Source of the DNA: Amborella trichopoda
Taxonomy: Eukaryota; Streptophyta; Magnoliopsida; Amborellales; Amborellaceae
Length of the DNA: 64,000 nucleotides
Assembly (NCBI RefSeq): GCF_000471905.2
Contig: NW_006500347.1
Location: 2,084,614-2,148,613 of the forward strand
Direction of reading: 5' to 3'
Shown here: positions 30,957 to 43,358 of the stretch, one piece after another
How the letters are laid out: each line of letters opens with the position of its first letter
Numbering within the stretch: position 1 is the first letter of the stretch
Notes under the pieces: generated by a model
Databases searched by the model: none
Seen by the model: the letters and a program-made list of their open reading frames with translations, nothing else
Told to the model about the DNA's origin: nothing
Program-made: the position numbers and the translations under genes

Positions 30957-33398
30957 CCTAAGCTATTAGATTTCACATCGGGTGGTTGTAAGTAATTGTA
31001 TCTTCAATGTACCAAAGGTAAATAGTCTCATTGTATACAATTCCAATTGTAATATCGACTTTATGACTTGTTTTTGCAGTTGTGAACATGACTTGATAGG
31101 TGAATGCGGTAAAATAATTTTTGAAGACTAAGTATGTATTTTAAAATTAAATTGGATGATTTGAGAAAAACCTTGGTTTTGAAAAAACCCCATAGTCTTG
31201 TTAGGTCCACTAACTCTTTATGGGAAATCATTTAAAACCTTCATACTGTTATTTAACTATTGCTTATGAATGTATATATACCATGTCAATATTTTTTTAT
31301 TAAAGAGAAAAACATTCATATTGAAGGTATTTATAAACTTTGGAGAAAATTTTCATTTATTCATGCGCTGGTTTTTAAATACACATGTGCATTGACTTAT
31401 GTTTCTAGTTATTTAAAATCCTCAATTACCTAAGACCTTGAACTATAGGGAATGTTGTAGCAATGTTATCTTGCTAGGCTTCTTTGAAGCATGTTATGTT
31501 GATTAGATAACTTGGTTTGTATGGATCTATTACTAAGAAGACTAGTGTGGTTGAACCTTTGTGGTTCAGGAAGGCTTTGCATATTGTAAAACCAACAGGC
31601 ATTGAATTACTTATTGCATTTTGCTATAATACGTCATGATATAGGCATAATAGATCTGGGAATGTATATGTTGTATGTACAATAAGTAAGTGGAAGGTAC
31701 TACAGTCCCACGATTCTTTTTACTTGCTTGCATATTCATATATACATGTATTTTATCATGAAGGATCCAGATAAAACTAAATATTCCAGTGGGAGCACCT
31801 GTTAGTATTTAACATGCTAGCTAGAACAGCAGACTATAATGTTGTTCACCCATGGAATCCGGATATATGGCGTTGGTGGTATGGCTACAAAAATGAGCAT
31901 TTTGTTTAAATAACTCCTTTGAGCTCATGAAGATACGACCCCATGCGATGAATGCATGCGATAATCTTTTGCGATAATAGGTTCATGATTCGCGATGCGA
32001 CGTAAAGAATGGACTACGACCACGTTCAGGATGAGATTCGAGCAGCAAAGAGAAAGAGGCGCTGCCTCTATAAATCATTTGTGAAAAGATTGATGGCAAA
32101 AACCATGATTAATGTATTGAGAGAGAATAAGTGAAAAATGCATAAGAGAGATATTATAATTGGGAGAAATCGAGATTAGCTATATACCTATAAAGGTAAT
32201 GGTAGCTCACCGTCTTGCAAAGAGGCTTGCACCTAATGATTTTGTGAGACATGAGAGAGAGAGAGATGGGGATGAGAAAAAGTAATGAAGAGAGAATATA
32301 AAGTATTCAAAGGTAAGTAGGAGATGTTGGGTGTGTGTATCCATTAAATGCCTGATGAGTGCTTGTAAAATGAAAATATATAATGGAACATGAACTTAGT
32401 GGGAGTGTAGTCCCATGTGGATCATACTAAACAAATATTGTTTGTTGATATTGGATTATGCTTAACGTGCTAGGTCGATCTGATTGGGAAAAACTTATAT
32501 TACCCAGGCATAGAGAAACAAGCCGATGATGGTTATATGGGTTATCCCTTGATGAAGTTGGAATATGCCTAAACAGGTGAGCTGAGGGACTGTCTGACCC
32601 TTGTGTGTGATGAAGGCCTTTAAAGACAGACCAAAGCCTCATCATTTGTACCATCACATGGCATGCACATCGATAGCCATTTTTGAGAAAACATACCACA
32701 TTTTAGGGTGAAAGCGTGTGTAAGTGCGAGAGATACCCCCTATGCATCATTGAGCTATGGATTGCATCAGGTTAGGATGACCTTGGTTTCATTTTCAAGG
32801 GAGGACCTGAAATTTATATACTGGGACTGCGACCCCTTGCCCATTGGTTAGACTTTGGTAGCCCACATATCAAATTGGTGGGGCTCATTATGTGCCACAA
32901 TGAGTTGCACGCCCCACCTATGGAGACTTTCTATTTTGTTAAGATCAAGCTCTAAAAGCTTGAGAGTTAAATTTGTGTTGTTTTATAAGTTTTTAAAACT
33001 TGAGAAAATTTTGAATGATATTTTGGAATATGTGATAATGTTTATATATAAAATAAAAAATAATAATATTATGATATATTTGTTTTTTATTTGAATTAAT
33101 TGATGATAAAATAGTTTAAGATGTGGGGTATAATGATTCTAGCACATTTCATACGATGTTGATGGCCCATCTATGGAATGGAGAGCTCATATCTCTCACC
33201 CTACTAGTCACCCAAGATCAATGGTGCATATTCAATATTACATGAGTGGCAAGTCAAGGAAAACTCTAAGAAACCCTAACCTTGTTCAAACACTATATGG
33301 GTTGATCCCTACCCAAATCTCTACCCCTCATAACTTTCTCTCCTAAAAACTCCCAAAGGAGGCATATCCCACTCTAAGTTATATCTCTCTCTTAAAAA

Positions 33399-33433
<35 letters not shown>

Positions 33434-33984
33434 GCCAATGGGGGCACACCTCACTCTCTCATCTCATGGTTCCTCTCTCATGGTGTCTCTCATCTTCTCA
33501 TCTCACATTGGGGTTAACGTTCATAAAGTTGTGGTAGAAAGAGAAGTATCTCCCTCAAATTAGGTTATCAAGTGGGTTCACCTAAGGGTTTGAGATTTGT
33601 GATCAAGGGGTTTATCTTCTATTGTTGTGGTTTGCTCAAACTTGCTGTTTCGGTTGAGATTGAAGGTTGACCGTTAGATACCATGGTATTGGAAGGTGGT
33701 AACTCAGTGTGGGGTGTAAGAATCCTGGTTAAGCTAATCTTCGGCATTCTCTTTTGTTTCTTGCATATTTATTTATTATGTATTTTATTCCCAAACATAT
33801 GTTGTATCTTTTCTTTGTTATTAAAAGAAAGGTTTTTTAATGCCTTCTCAAGTTCTTGAGATCCAATTGTATTATTTTATTTGAAGTTATTATATTGAAA
33901 AAAAACCACTTGTCAGTGATTAGGCCGTGAAAAAAAAAAAAGAATTGAAAAAATTTTTATTATATACTTTGGCTAGATCACACA

Positions 33985-34105
33985 AGTCCTTCTTTCATAG
34001 AAGTCTTTTTTTTTTGTCTATATCTCTGCATCTCAAGGTCGAGATGATCAATTTGAAAGCTTTTTAATATCACAATAACCTTGGAAAAATTAAAGATATC
34101 TCGTG
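33985..34105. repeat. Dispersed AT-rich repeat, partial copy C
   Basis: Shares GTCTATATCTCTGCATCTCA, then GTCGAGATGATCAATTT, with the 45485-45785 copy. Confidence 0.5.
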
Positions 34106-34413
34106 TACCCTATTTTCTAGGCATTGCCCCTAACACATTTTAAACCACAACACCCAATAGTATTTATTCATGTACCCACCTCCCTAGTGAAAATATTAAA
34201 CCCCCTCCCCTCCCCTCCCCTCCCCCTCCCCCTTTTTTTGGGGCCCATCTTTTTATCCCATCTTATCAAGCTCCCATTGTGCTGGTCCAATACAAAATAT
34301 GTCAGACCGGTTTTATTTTCAACCTGAAGGTAGTCTGGCAAAAAATGTGTGGGACTGACTTTTAGGCCCTAAAGCGTGTCGATCTATTACATTTTGTACC
34401 AAACTAACTTCTC

Positions 34414-34589
34414 GGGCCCAAAGTGTGCGGTCCGACATATTTCTACTAAGCCCCAAAATATATGGATCTGGCCTCAAGAGAGAGTACGAGAGTGATAAGA
34501 AGGGCCCAAAGTGTACGGTCCGACATATTTCTACTAAGCCCCAAAATATGTGGATCTGGCCTCAAGAGAGAGTACGAGAGTGATAAGAA
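34414..34589. repeat. 88-bp tandem duplication
   Basis: GGGCCCAAAGTGT at 34414 and again at 34502, with the whole 88-bp unit repeated at only a few differences, so the duplication is recent. Confidence 0.9.
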
Positions 34590-35497
34590 GGGAGAGAGAC
34601 ATGAGGGTTTAAAAAAATGCATTTTTTATTGAAGGAAAAACTCTTTTATTTGGTGGTCGGTACGAGATGTGGTTTAAAAAATAAGAAAAAAATACGTGTA
34701 TCCGTTATATTTACCTTCAATTTTATGTTATTACACTTATATCCGTTTTTTGAACTTCATAACATTTTTTTTTAAAAAAATAGAACTACCCTTTTCAGTT
34801 TTTTAAAATTCAAAAATTTTAAAACATTAAAGTTTTCAAAACTAGCTTATTCGGTTTTCAAAAACCAAAAATTAGAGAAAATCGGTTTTTCAATAATCGA
34901 AAATGAGTTTCTTATTCAAAACCCAAGACAAAGTTGAGTTTCTTCTTGAATTCATTTTTCTCTCAAAATTTTCTCCCTCTAAAAGAATGCGTCGTCAGCT
35001 TTTGCCTATCATTTTGGGTCAGGGATTATGGCCTCTCTCTCATAATCAATCCCAGTAAAATAAAGTTGAGGCGTTTTTAGGAGTGTTAATCGTTTCTCTC
35101 TCATATATATTTTGTCACTATTAGTGTTTTTTCATATTTAAAGTGAAAGAATGTACATACTGCAAATCCCAATTATATTATATTTTAAATAGAATAATGC
35201 TTTTAAATATTGGGGCTTATATTATATTTTAGCAAAAGAATGTTTTCACGAACAAAACCTTCTAACTTTTCAAAAGATTTAAATAACATTCAACTTTCCA
35301 TAAAATATCTTTCTAAAAATAACTTTGAAGTGAGTGCCAAATTTTAAGAGTAAAAAAATAATATTTTAAGTGGGTGAGTATATGCACAGTGTGCTCCCAC
35401 CGGATAGAGTACGAGTAATGGGCTAATAGCATGCTTAATTAAGATAAAGTGGGGACTCTGTTAGTTCCCTCAGAGTGCACCAATCTACCGCGCAGAT

Positions 35498-38400
35498 ATG
35501 TAGAAGCTTCTGTCATGGCGACGGCACCATAACTTCTTAAACCCAGAAGAAACCCTGGACAACGAGTCTGACCCACCCTTCTCCCCAATCAAGTTGCATT
35601 CCCCCAAATCAAAGTCTGCACCAGAACACAAGAAGAAGAAGGAGAACAGTAAACTCATTGAACCCGCTGAGAAAGCGCAACTCCCAGTTCACTCTGACCT
35701 TTCATTTGATTTCCAGTACTCTTACTCAGAGACTAATCAAATGGTGAAACCTATCAGTTTCAGGGAGCCGAGGTTCTCTACTTTTGGTCCCGGGAGACTT
35801 GACCGGAAGTGGACTGGTTATTCGGCTCCTATGTGTGGTGAAGTAAAAATCCAAGTGGAGTTAAAAGATGCTCAGGGGAGTCCCCTTAGTGAAGAAGAGA
35901 TCGAAGAGCTGGTCGAGAAGTATGGACATGACAATTGCAATAGCCAGATCAACCTTGGTAAGTCCGAATTGTCCCTCTCTTTCCCCATTAAATTTGGAAT
36001 CTTCAATCTTTAATTGATTCATGTAATTTTTTGTTCTTTTTTCATAATGTATATGTTCTTGTGTGGCTTCATGTTCGTAAAATAAAGTTCGAGATTGTCA
36101 TGGGAATAATGCCCCCCAATGCCATTGATCAGGAGCCTCTCCCATCAATTTTGAATTTCTTTGGCTGTTTGACCTAGAGTTTGAGCATGCGATGTATTTA
36201 TATATAAATTTCACGTTAACGAATTCATTGGTTTCGATTTTCTGTAAGCTTGAAATAATTATGTTTCAAAATTGTGAAGAATTGGAGAGCAAGAACTCAT
36301 GGACTCCGATTGTCAAATTTATGAAGTTGAAGGTGGATGGTACATACAAAAAAGTTAACTATGCTCACAGAGACAAGTGAAAAGAACAGGTCAAATATGA
36401 AAAGGTGAAGTCAGAAGGTTAACCTTACTCCATTCCTTTCTATTAGCCTTCATAGTGCCCAAATGAATAACAAGAAAAGTTCATAATGCAAGAGAATTTT
36501 TCCGACAAGAACATACAATTGGAGTCAATAAATGATTTGAAGATGGACCCGTATGATCCCCATAGTTTGTTTTTCTTAGATTTTATGATTGCCAATTTTT
36601 CACATTCTCTATGCTTGTCCCATATTTCGCTATCCTTTCTTCCCAACCCCCACCCCCCCAACCCCCCAAAAAAAAAGAACCAAAATTCCTTTTCCCCTTG
36701 GACCTTTGATAGTTGCAACAACATAGCTGAAAGGAGAGAGGAGACCTGTTGATAATATCTAGCACATTGTATCTCTGAATATTTAATACCAAACAAAGGT
36801 TAAACTGTTCTTCTCACAAAAACTTGTCCCAGAAATATGAATACTTAAAATGTTTCGTAGTAATTAACCTGCTAAAACTCGAAAAGGTTGGACATGAAGA
36901 AAAATATGCCTAAATTTTTTAGAACTTGTTTTGTAGTGGGTGATGGTATTGCATCTTCCAACATGAAAGCCAAAGCCGGGAAATGCAAGAGTAAAACTAG
37001 GACCACCCGAGCTAGGTTCCATGAAGTTAAACTTTGATGGCTGCTCCCTTGGCAACCCTGGCCCCATCTGGAATAGACGACCTTTTTCGCTCCAATGAGG
37101 GTCAGATCTTGCAAACCTTCTCCTGCCAACCCTTGCTGAAGCCAGAGCCTTACTGGAAGGCCTCCTAAGATTTGACAACTCTTGGGACCCCAAAGTGGAG
37201 GTGGAAGGGGATTCCAAGAACGTCATTTCATGCGCATCTGGTCTCTCTCCTTGCTCGTGGCGTTTAGACATCTTCGACGAGATATCCCATTTGTCTCGGG
37301 GCATCTCAATCTCATCACCTTTTTCGCAATCCAACTCCTAGGCCGATTGTCTTTCTAAAGAGGTAGCCTACTCTAACTCCCCCGTGGGACTTTAGTTTTT
37401 TGTAGACGTCCACCTGTACCCTTGGAGTAGATTTCCTCCTGTATATCATTTGTTTAACCCTTTGGGGCTGTAAAGGGTGCTCTTCCAAAGGGCCCCATTC
37501 GTTTGTACATTTTATTAAATATTAATACAACTATAGTCAACTTTCCTCAGAAAAAAAACTAGGACTTGATTAAAGACCATAATTTGCAGACAGTGTTCCA
37601 ATTCAAACCATGAAATTTATGTAATCAACAATGCTAAGATGGGATAATTTGTACTTGTCAAAGCTAAGCTGGGTTTCTCATATATATCAACATGGAGATT
37701 TGCTCTGGATAAAGCTGAGATGGAATAATTAAAACTCAGAAAAGAAAAAAAATCTGAGATGGAATATTACTAAAAACAAGAAAGGAAGACTGACATTATA
37801 TATTATTTATTTGGGAGGCCAAGATTTGTCCTCTCAAGTTTTCACTAGTTTTAATGACTTGAATGTCACCGATAGGTAATATGAAGACTTTTCTTTTTAT
37901 CGTTTAACTCATGTTGCATATTGCAATTGGTGTTAGGTAAAGGGGGAGTAACACACAATATGCTAGATGACATCCATAACCATTGGAAGAGAGCTGAAGC
38001 TGTAAGAATCCAGTGTTTAGGAGTGCCCACCGTTGACATGGACAACATTATTTTTCAACTTGAGGTCCGATATTCACATATTCTTAGTAAGCATTAAAGT
38101 GAAGTGGCTATTTAACATATTAGATTTAGCTGGTCAGTCATTTTCGGCCAAGAGGAACCAAAGATATGTTTATTTGATTTATAATGTTGTCTGGTATATA
38201 GTCAACAGTTCCAAAAAAAAAAAAAAGTTGTCTGGTATATGCAAAGTCTTGTGAGTAGCTGGCAACCTGTGTGCTCATAAACTTAATCTCGGGCCATGTT
38301 TATTTATGTCTACAGTAATTTGCTCATTATTTTGCACTTCAGAAAGCTTTACTTTTGTTATAATGCTACATTCTTAACCTCCTTTGCTGTAATGATTTTT

Positions 38401-40389
38401 GAGACAAGTTTTCCTTTGATATAAGTATGACCAGATCTAGACAATCCATTAAAAAACGCATGTGATTTTCATGTGGTAATGAGTATATTGCTGGAGATGG
38501 ATTCAGTTTCACCTGTGTGCTATTGTTGGATCCTCAGTCAGACCATCCAATTTCCTGACAATATTACCTTTATGCAGGACAAAACTGGTGGAAAAGTCAT
38601 CTCCAGGAGAACGAATGTGCTTCTTCTATACAGAGGCCGGAACTATGATCCAAAGCAACGACCCCACATCCCTCTGATGTTGTGGAAGCCCCTTGCCCCT
38701 ATTTATCCAAGGCTTGTGAAGAACATTGCTGATGGCCTTACATTTGAAGAAACTAAGGAAATGAGAAACAGGGGACTCAATAGTCCACCTATCATGAGAC
38801 TCAGTAAGTAGTCCCGAATGGCTGCCTTGTGTTTTTGGAAAAGTATACCATATTCCGATGGAATATGGGAAATCATTGTCGGTTGGGGCCATTAGCATGG
38901 TGATAATAGAGGGTGGAAGGGTGCGAAGGATGGAGGGACCCACTGGAGCTAAACATGCCCCCCTGTAGTGGGTCATTCTTTCTCTTCTTCACTGTTTATA
39001 ATGTTAATCGATGCATGATATGATGCATAACTTGGGATCTTCATCATTACGAGTAAATTCTTGATATGGTTGTATGGGTAGTGACAATGGTGCTAATGAT
39101 GATGTCATGTGCAGCTAGGAATGGTGTGCATGTGAAGGTGTTGGAGAAAGTTAGGGAGGCTTTCAAATTGCAAGAAGTTGTGAGAATAGACTGCACTGAG
39201 TAGACACCAGTGACTGCAAGGAAATTGGAGTGAAGCTAAGGGTATGGCACTATTTTTCAGGACAATGGAAGGCAATTGGGATGCTGCAGCGTTATTCCGG
39301 GACTATATACAGCATTCAACTGTTCAGAAAGAATTGGTTTTAATTCTAGTGCATGTCTGGGTTGTTTTACACATACAGATTTATGCTTAATACTATTTCC
39401 TTGGTGGGCAACAACTTAATTAGTTTGACTTGATAGTTACATATTCTCTTCACTTTTCTTATCAGAAACTGCCATAGTTTTCATCAAAAATCTCGAACTT
39501 GGAGGTCAACTCGGTCACTGCGAAAGCCATGTCAACTTGCTGGTTAAACAGTTTACTGGTAAAAATTCTCCAACTTTGTTGAATTTAAAAATAAAAATAA
39601 AATAAAATGTATTTGTTATGGGAATCAAAGCCAACTTGTCAGTAAATGGAAACCAAAATCCTACCACCTTAACGCTTTCTTGTTCAAAGCAACACAAAAA
39701 AATATGTATAATAAAAACTGGGTTGCATTCAAAATTTTCACCTATGAAACAAACCAATTGAGTAGTGACTGTGACTTTGTTAGATTTTCTGAGTTGAAAA
39801 CAAGTTCATAGTCACTGTCTGTATCCATATGCAAAATTCAGTTACTCTGTGGCACATGTTTTTTCTTTAGGAAGTAACGTGTGTAAAAACTAAACCTTTT
39901 GCATGTTGTTTTATATGTTTATTGTTACTCTTTTCGAAGATTTGATAAGCTAGCAGTTCAAACCATAGCACTCTCACGGTTGAGTTGAAGATTTCCATGA
40001 AACAGCAACTCATTCGTGTAACCCGTGTTGTGTTGCTTTGATTTTGTTTTAGAATTTGTTTTCTCTAGTAATATTATTGTCGCTTTTTCTAGTTGAAAAT
40101 TAAATAATATTTCTGAAGTCAAATACTACAATGAAGTATAAACCATGTCATTCTGATCTATGTATTCTCGTCTCTCCTTTCAACTTATTCAGTTTAGTAG
40201 TAAAAGCATCGCTTGTAGCCCTAGGAGAAAAGAGAATCGTCATGGATGCTAAACATTCTTTTGTCTTTTGCTTTTGATGCAGGATTTGGTTCCTTGTGTG
40301 CCTCTCTTATCAAGAATGGTCAGATTGTGCTTTGGAGGGGGAGAAAGGATGAGAACTCCAACACAGTGAATCAGAAGTCAGACACGTGA
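35498..40389 (+). pseudogene. CRS2-associated factor (CRM domain, group II intron splicing), probably mitochondrial type, disrupted
   Basis: CAF proteins bind RNA through CRM domains and promote splicing of organelle group II introns. Exons: 35498-35957, 37937-38064, 38578-38803, 39115-39241, 40283-40389, all with proper GT-AG junctions and matching phases. Exon 1 holds the conserved CAF region (KPISFREPRFSTFGPGRLDR). Exons 2-3 hold the CRM region (THNMLDDIHNHWKRAEAVR, then LLLYRGRNYDPKQRP and IPLMLWKPLAPIYPRLVKN). Exon 5 ends with GQIVLWRGRKDE. Lesions: the presumed ATG (35498) is followed at once by TAG; exon 4 has a one-base loss near 39202 (frame passes from RIDCTE to TSDCKEIGVKLR); exon 5 has another near 40310 (DLVPCVPL to IKNGQIVLW). 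The short length and R/H-rich N-terminus suggest the mitochondrial subtype. A downstream start would not cure the frameshifts. Confidence 0.85.
37004..37554 (+). mobile_element. 5'-truncated L1-type LINE 3' end with RNase H fragment
   Basis: Reads the C-terminal RNase H domain of a plant L1 ORF2 (KLNFDGCSLGNPGP at 37027, ALLEGLLRFDNSWDP, VEVEGDSKNVI), with frameshifts. A 3' UTR and short A tail follow. The 11-bp AAAACTAGGAC occurs immediately before (36993-37003) and after (37555-37565), a target-site duplication. It sits in intron 1 of the CAF pseudogene, same strand. Confidence 0.88.
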
Positions 40390-40640
40390 GATTCCTTTGC
40401 CCCAATTTGTAAGCTGCCCAAAATGCTTACCATTGCTGAGCAAATGCTCTTTGGCTGTTCTTTCTAGTCTGACATTGTCTTTTGCTGAGATTCATTAAAA
40501 TTTCCCATCTCAAATGCTTCCATTCCCATGTATTGGGACTGATTGCTGGGAAGCGCTTCTACTGAAGCTGAATTTGCAGATATGGTAAACAGTTGTTTAC
40601 AGAAAGCCCAGGTGTCAATTGGCATATCAGTTAAGCTAAG

Positions 40641-40704
40641 CTGAGAGAGAGAGAGAGAGAGATGCATATTGGATCTGCAGTTCGATATGCAATATTATTG
40701 GTTT

Positions 40705-40744
<40 letters not shown>

Positions 40745-40747
40745 GAG
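40641..40747. repeat. Two (GA)n microsatellites
   Basis: (GA)n at 40642-40662 and 40709-40747, downstream of the CAF pseudogene stop. Confidence 0.85.
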
Positions 40748-41900
40748 AGTGGGTGGGACTGCTTAATGGGTACCAGAGCTGCAGAGAGTGGATATGGTTT
40801 TTCTATCAAACTGATCTCTAGAAAGAGAATTATTTTCTCAAGTTTCCTGCCAATCATTGCACCGGGTTAAGAAACTGAGTGCACTTGTTTGGTTTTGGTA
40901 GAATAGTGTCTTTGTGGCTTCAGGTCAATTGGTGCAACATGCATATTGTACAAGGGATTTCAGCATGCAGAGCAGATGATTAGCTGCTGATTTCAAGTGA
41001 TGTTTTCAGTAAAACTGTTCTATGTGATCAGAAAAGTACGAAGAATGTTTGTATTTTTTCCCTTTCCCCCTCAACAATGATACTTCTCAGTCTTTCAGCC
41101 CTCAGGAAAGTATACATTTTCTCAACAATGGATCTGTTAACCAATCAAAGAAAAAACAGTATGAGATTTCTCTAGCAATGTTTTCGGGAAATTTACGTCC
41201 ATATTCTCTCTGTTTCTTATTTTTCCATAATTGTTCATATTTTAAGACGAGGCAAAGCTGCTTATGAAATCATCCATAATTGTATAATATATACCCAGAA
41301 ATCTAGGCAAATGTACCAATAATTTGGTAGGGAATGCATTTCTTCTTAGTTCGTCAAAATGAAGTTTACAGGATATAAGTCCCCCACAATTTTCACTGTA
41401 ATTAAAACTCCATTAAAGTTGAGTAGACCGGTGGCATTGGAAAACTGTTCGCTGTTCATGGAATAGAACATTCGTGGAGAAAATACTGAAACTTTTGAAG
41501 TCATAAATTGGTTTCAAACTCTTTTTACTGTCCAAGGCTAGAGATTATTCACCGTAAAGATTTGTACGAACTTCAAATGTCAGAAAGTCACAATGCCGTC
41601 CTCATGCAGTGTTGTGTATTGAGAGGGCTATGCATCTCATGTGATGTGATCTCTCTCTAGGATCTCTCTCTACAACATTGCATTTGTAGCAGAGTCTAAT
41701 AATAGGGGAAATTATCATATTACTTTTCACTTTTCAACAATTTAACAGTTAGACAATTTTTCCTACTCATATTCATGTGTATTTTGATGGTTATTTTGCA
41801 ATCAAATTAGAAGATATGGATAAAATGTTAAATGTTTATGTCATGGGTGTATTTTGGTAAATTTGCTCTTATAATATTGTTAAAAATGCCAAGTCTCTAT

Positions 41901-43255
41901 TGTTGGAAAAAGGAAGGAGATGGATTCGCTTAAAATCCCAGGTATTGATGGGCAGCATTCGTCCGACTTCCATGGTCATGAAACTTTTATTTGTAGAGGG
42001 GTGGGAGTACGGCGTTTTGTAACATACGACTTTTTTTCTCGACTTCTCTGAGAATTGGCTTTCAATATCGGGGAGATAGAAGAGTTATCCACTATTTGTT
42101 AAAAAAATGTTTTTTTTCTCAAAAAATTTTTTAAAGACAGATAATAATTAATATATAATATTTTTTAAAAAATATTAATTAGATACAAAAAAAAATACAA
42201 AAAAACCCTTAAAATATACTTTTTATGCAACTTAACCCAGCTCACTTTCTCTCATTTTTTTCAAAAAAAAACGAATTTTTTATGCAAATACCCTCAAGGA
42301 AAAAAAATTATTTTTTTAGACGAAAATGCCTTTCCCGTAGCACATTGCTGAAGCTCACTTAAATAGTGCTGGAGCCATGTGACTCATAATGTTACACTGC
42401 CGAAGCGCACTTACACAGTGCTGGAGCGTTGTGTTACACTGTCGAAGCACACTTACGTATTACCAGAGCGTTGTATTACACTGCCGTAGCGCACTTACGA
42501 AATGTCGGAGCGTTGTGCCCTTCCTGTAGCACATTGGCGGGGCGCACCTAAATAGTGCCGGAACCTTGTGACTCATAATGCTCTACTGCCAGAGCGTACT
42601 TACGCAGTGCCAGAGTGTACTTACACAGTGTCGAAGAGAGGCGTGGGTAATGGGTAAAGTAAGAGTAATTTTGCCTTTTTAAAATTTTTGAGATGGTTGG
42701 GGGGTATTTGCATAAAAAGTTTGTTTTTTTGGAAAAAAATGAGAGAGAAAGTTAGCTGGGGGGTAGGTTGCATAAAAAATATATTTTGAGGGGTTTTTTG
42801 TAATTTTCGCTTAAAAAACATGTGACTTATGTGAGGTCCCATGGCCACATACACATACCAACATCTCCCACTTAGCCATGAGGCTGAATATATTGATATA
42901 TCATAAAATTTGTACCACTCAATGGGTTTAACCTTTATGAGCATAAACTTATCATGAGGCTTTCACGCTAGTATAATTGTTTTGATTATTGTTAGTTTTT
43001 TTGAGAATTTGAGAAGAGGAACTTTGAGCAAAGTAGAGTTCATATGACTTCTTCATCATTCTTCTCTTAGCTTCAACACTGAAGTGTATAGGAAGATTCA
43101 ACATAGTTTGGTTCAATGCGATTACAACAGGCTCCCAAGATGGAAGGAGACTAACAAGGGCAATGGATACTAGCATGCGGTTATGAACTGAATTATTGGC
43201 TGCAATAAGGTCTTTTACGAGCACTGTCATTTTGTTGGTAGATGTTGGACCTTGA
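41901..43255 (-). mobile_element. Deleted Ty1/Copia element: 3' LTR, PPT and gag fragment
   Basis: On the - strand: a gag-like fragment at 43255-42952 (LVSLLPSWEPVVIALN, UBN2-type Copia gag), then a polypurine tract AAGTGGGAGA (42873-42864), then an LTR that begins TGTTGGTATG at 42863 and ends CCAACA at 41901. Protease, integrase, RT and the 5' LTR are deleted. The LTR is about 240 bp without the foldback element inside it. The duplicate at 50223-51345 lacks the whole insertion, which confirms the boundaries; about 25 bases of flank kept there (near 51072-51100) are lost here, so a deletion followed insertion. Confidence 0.8.
42104..42821. mobile_element. Foldback element with long inverted arms and internal tandem repeats
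   Basis: The left arm (about 42195-42300: TTTTTATGCAACTTA, CTTTCTCTCATTTTTTTC, TTTTTTATGCAAATACCC) is the inverse of the right arm (about 42690-42800). Arms are over 100 bp. The interior (42340-42632) is a roughly 42-bp tandem repeat of units like CACTGCCGAAGCGCACTTAC. It lies in the Copia LTR. No ORF. Class unknown; FB or MULE foldback are possible. Confidence 0.8.
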
Positions 43256-43358
43256 AGCACATTTTGTTTATCATTTTGTATTTCATACTTAGAAATAAAC
43301 CCATTTGTCGATCATTTTATATTTCATACTTAGATATGAACCCATTCTTTCAGTTCTT

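Larger units (their letters stand above)
28708..31044. mobile_element. MULE-like MITE (about 216 bp) interrupted by a solo LTR
   Basis: The left end (GGAAAAGTATATCATGAAAC, then CATTTACCTTTGGTACA) is mirrored by the right end; reversed, the latter starts GGAATTGTATACAATGAGAC. Flanking nonamers are AATTATAAT (28699-28707) and AATTGTAAT (31045-31053), 8 of 9 identical, the target-duplication length of Mutator-like elements. The element is split at 28840/30957 by a solo LTR. Without it and one CCTAA copy it is about 216 bp. A sister copy is at 46049-46281. Confidence 0.8.
31054..35497. other. Gene-free interval upstream of the CAF pseudogene
   Basis: No exon recognised. It holds (CT)n at 33401-33431, CCCCT repeats at 34199-34232, an 88-bp direct duplication at 34414-34589 and a partial dispersed repeat at 33985-34105. 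The rest is AT-rich sequence without a pattern I can name. Confidence 0.45.

Noticed and set aside
31790..31820. Copia-like polypurine tract and LTR start (AGTGGGAGCACC then TGTTAG)
   Set aside because: No matching LTR end, no pol remnant upstream and no target duplication could be found, so it is not listed as an element.
36864..37334. 156-residue open frame on the - strand
   Set aside because: It is the antisense shadow of the LINE RNase H fragment on the + strand.
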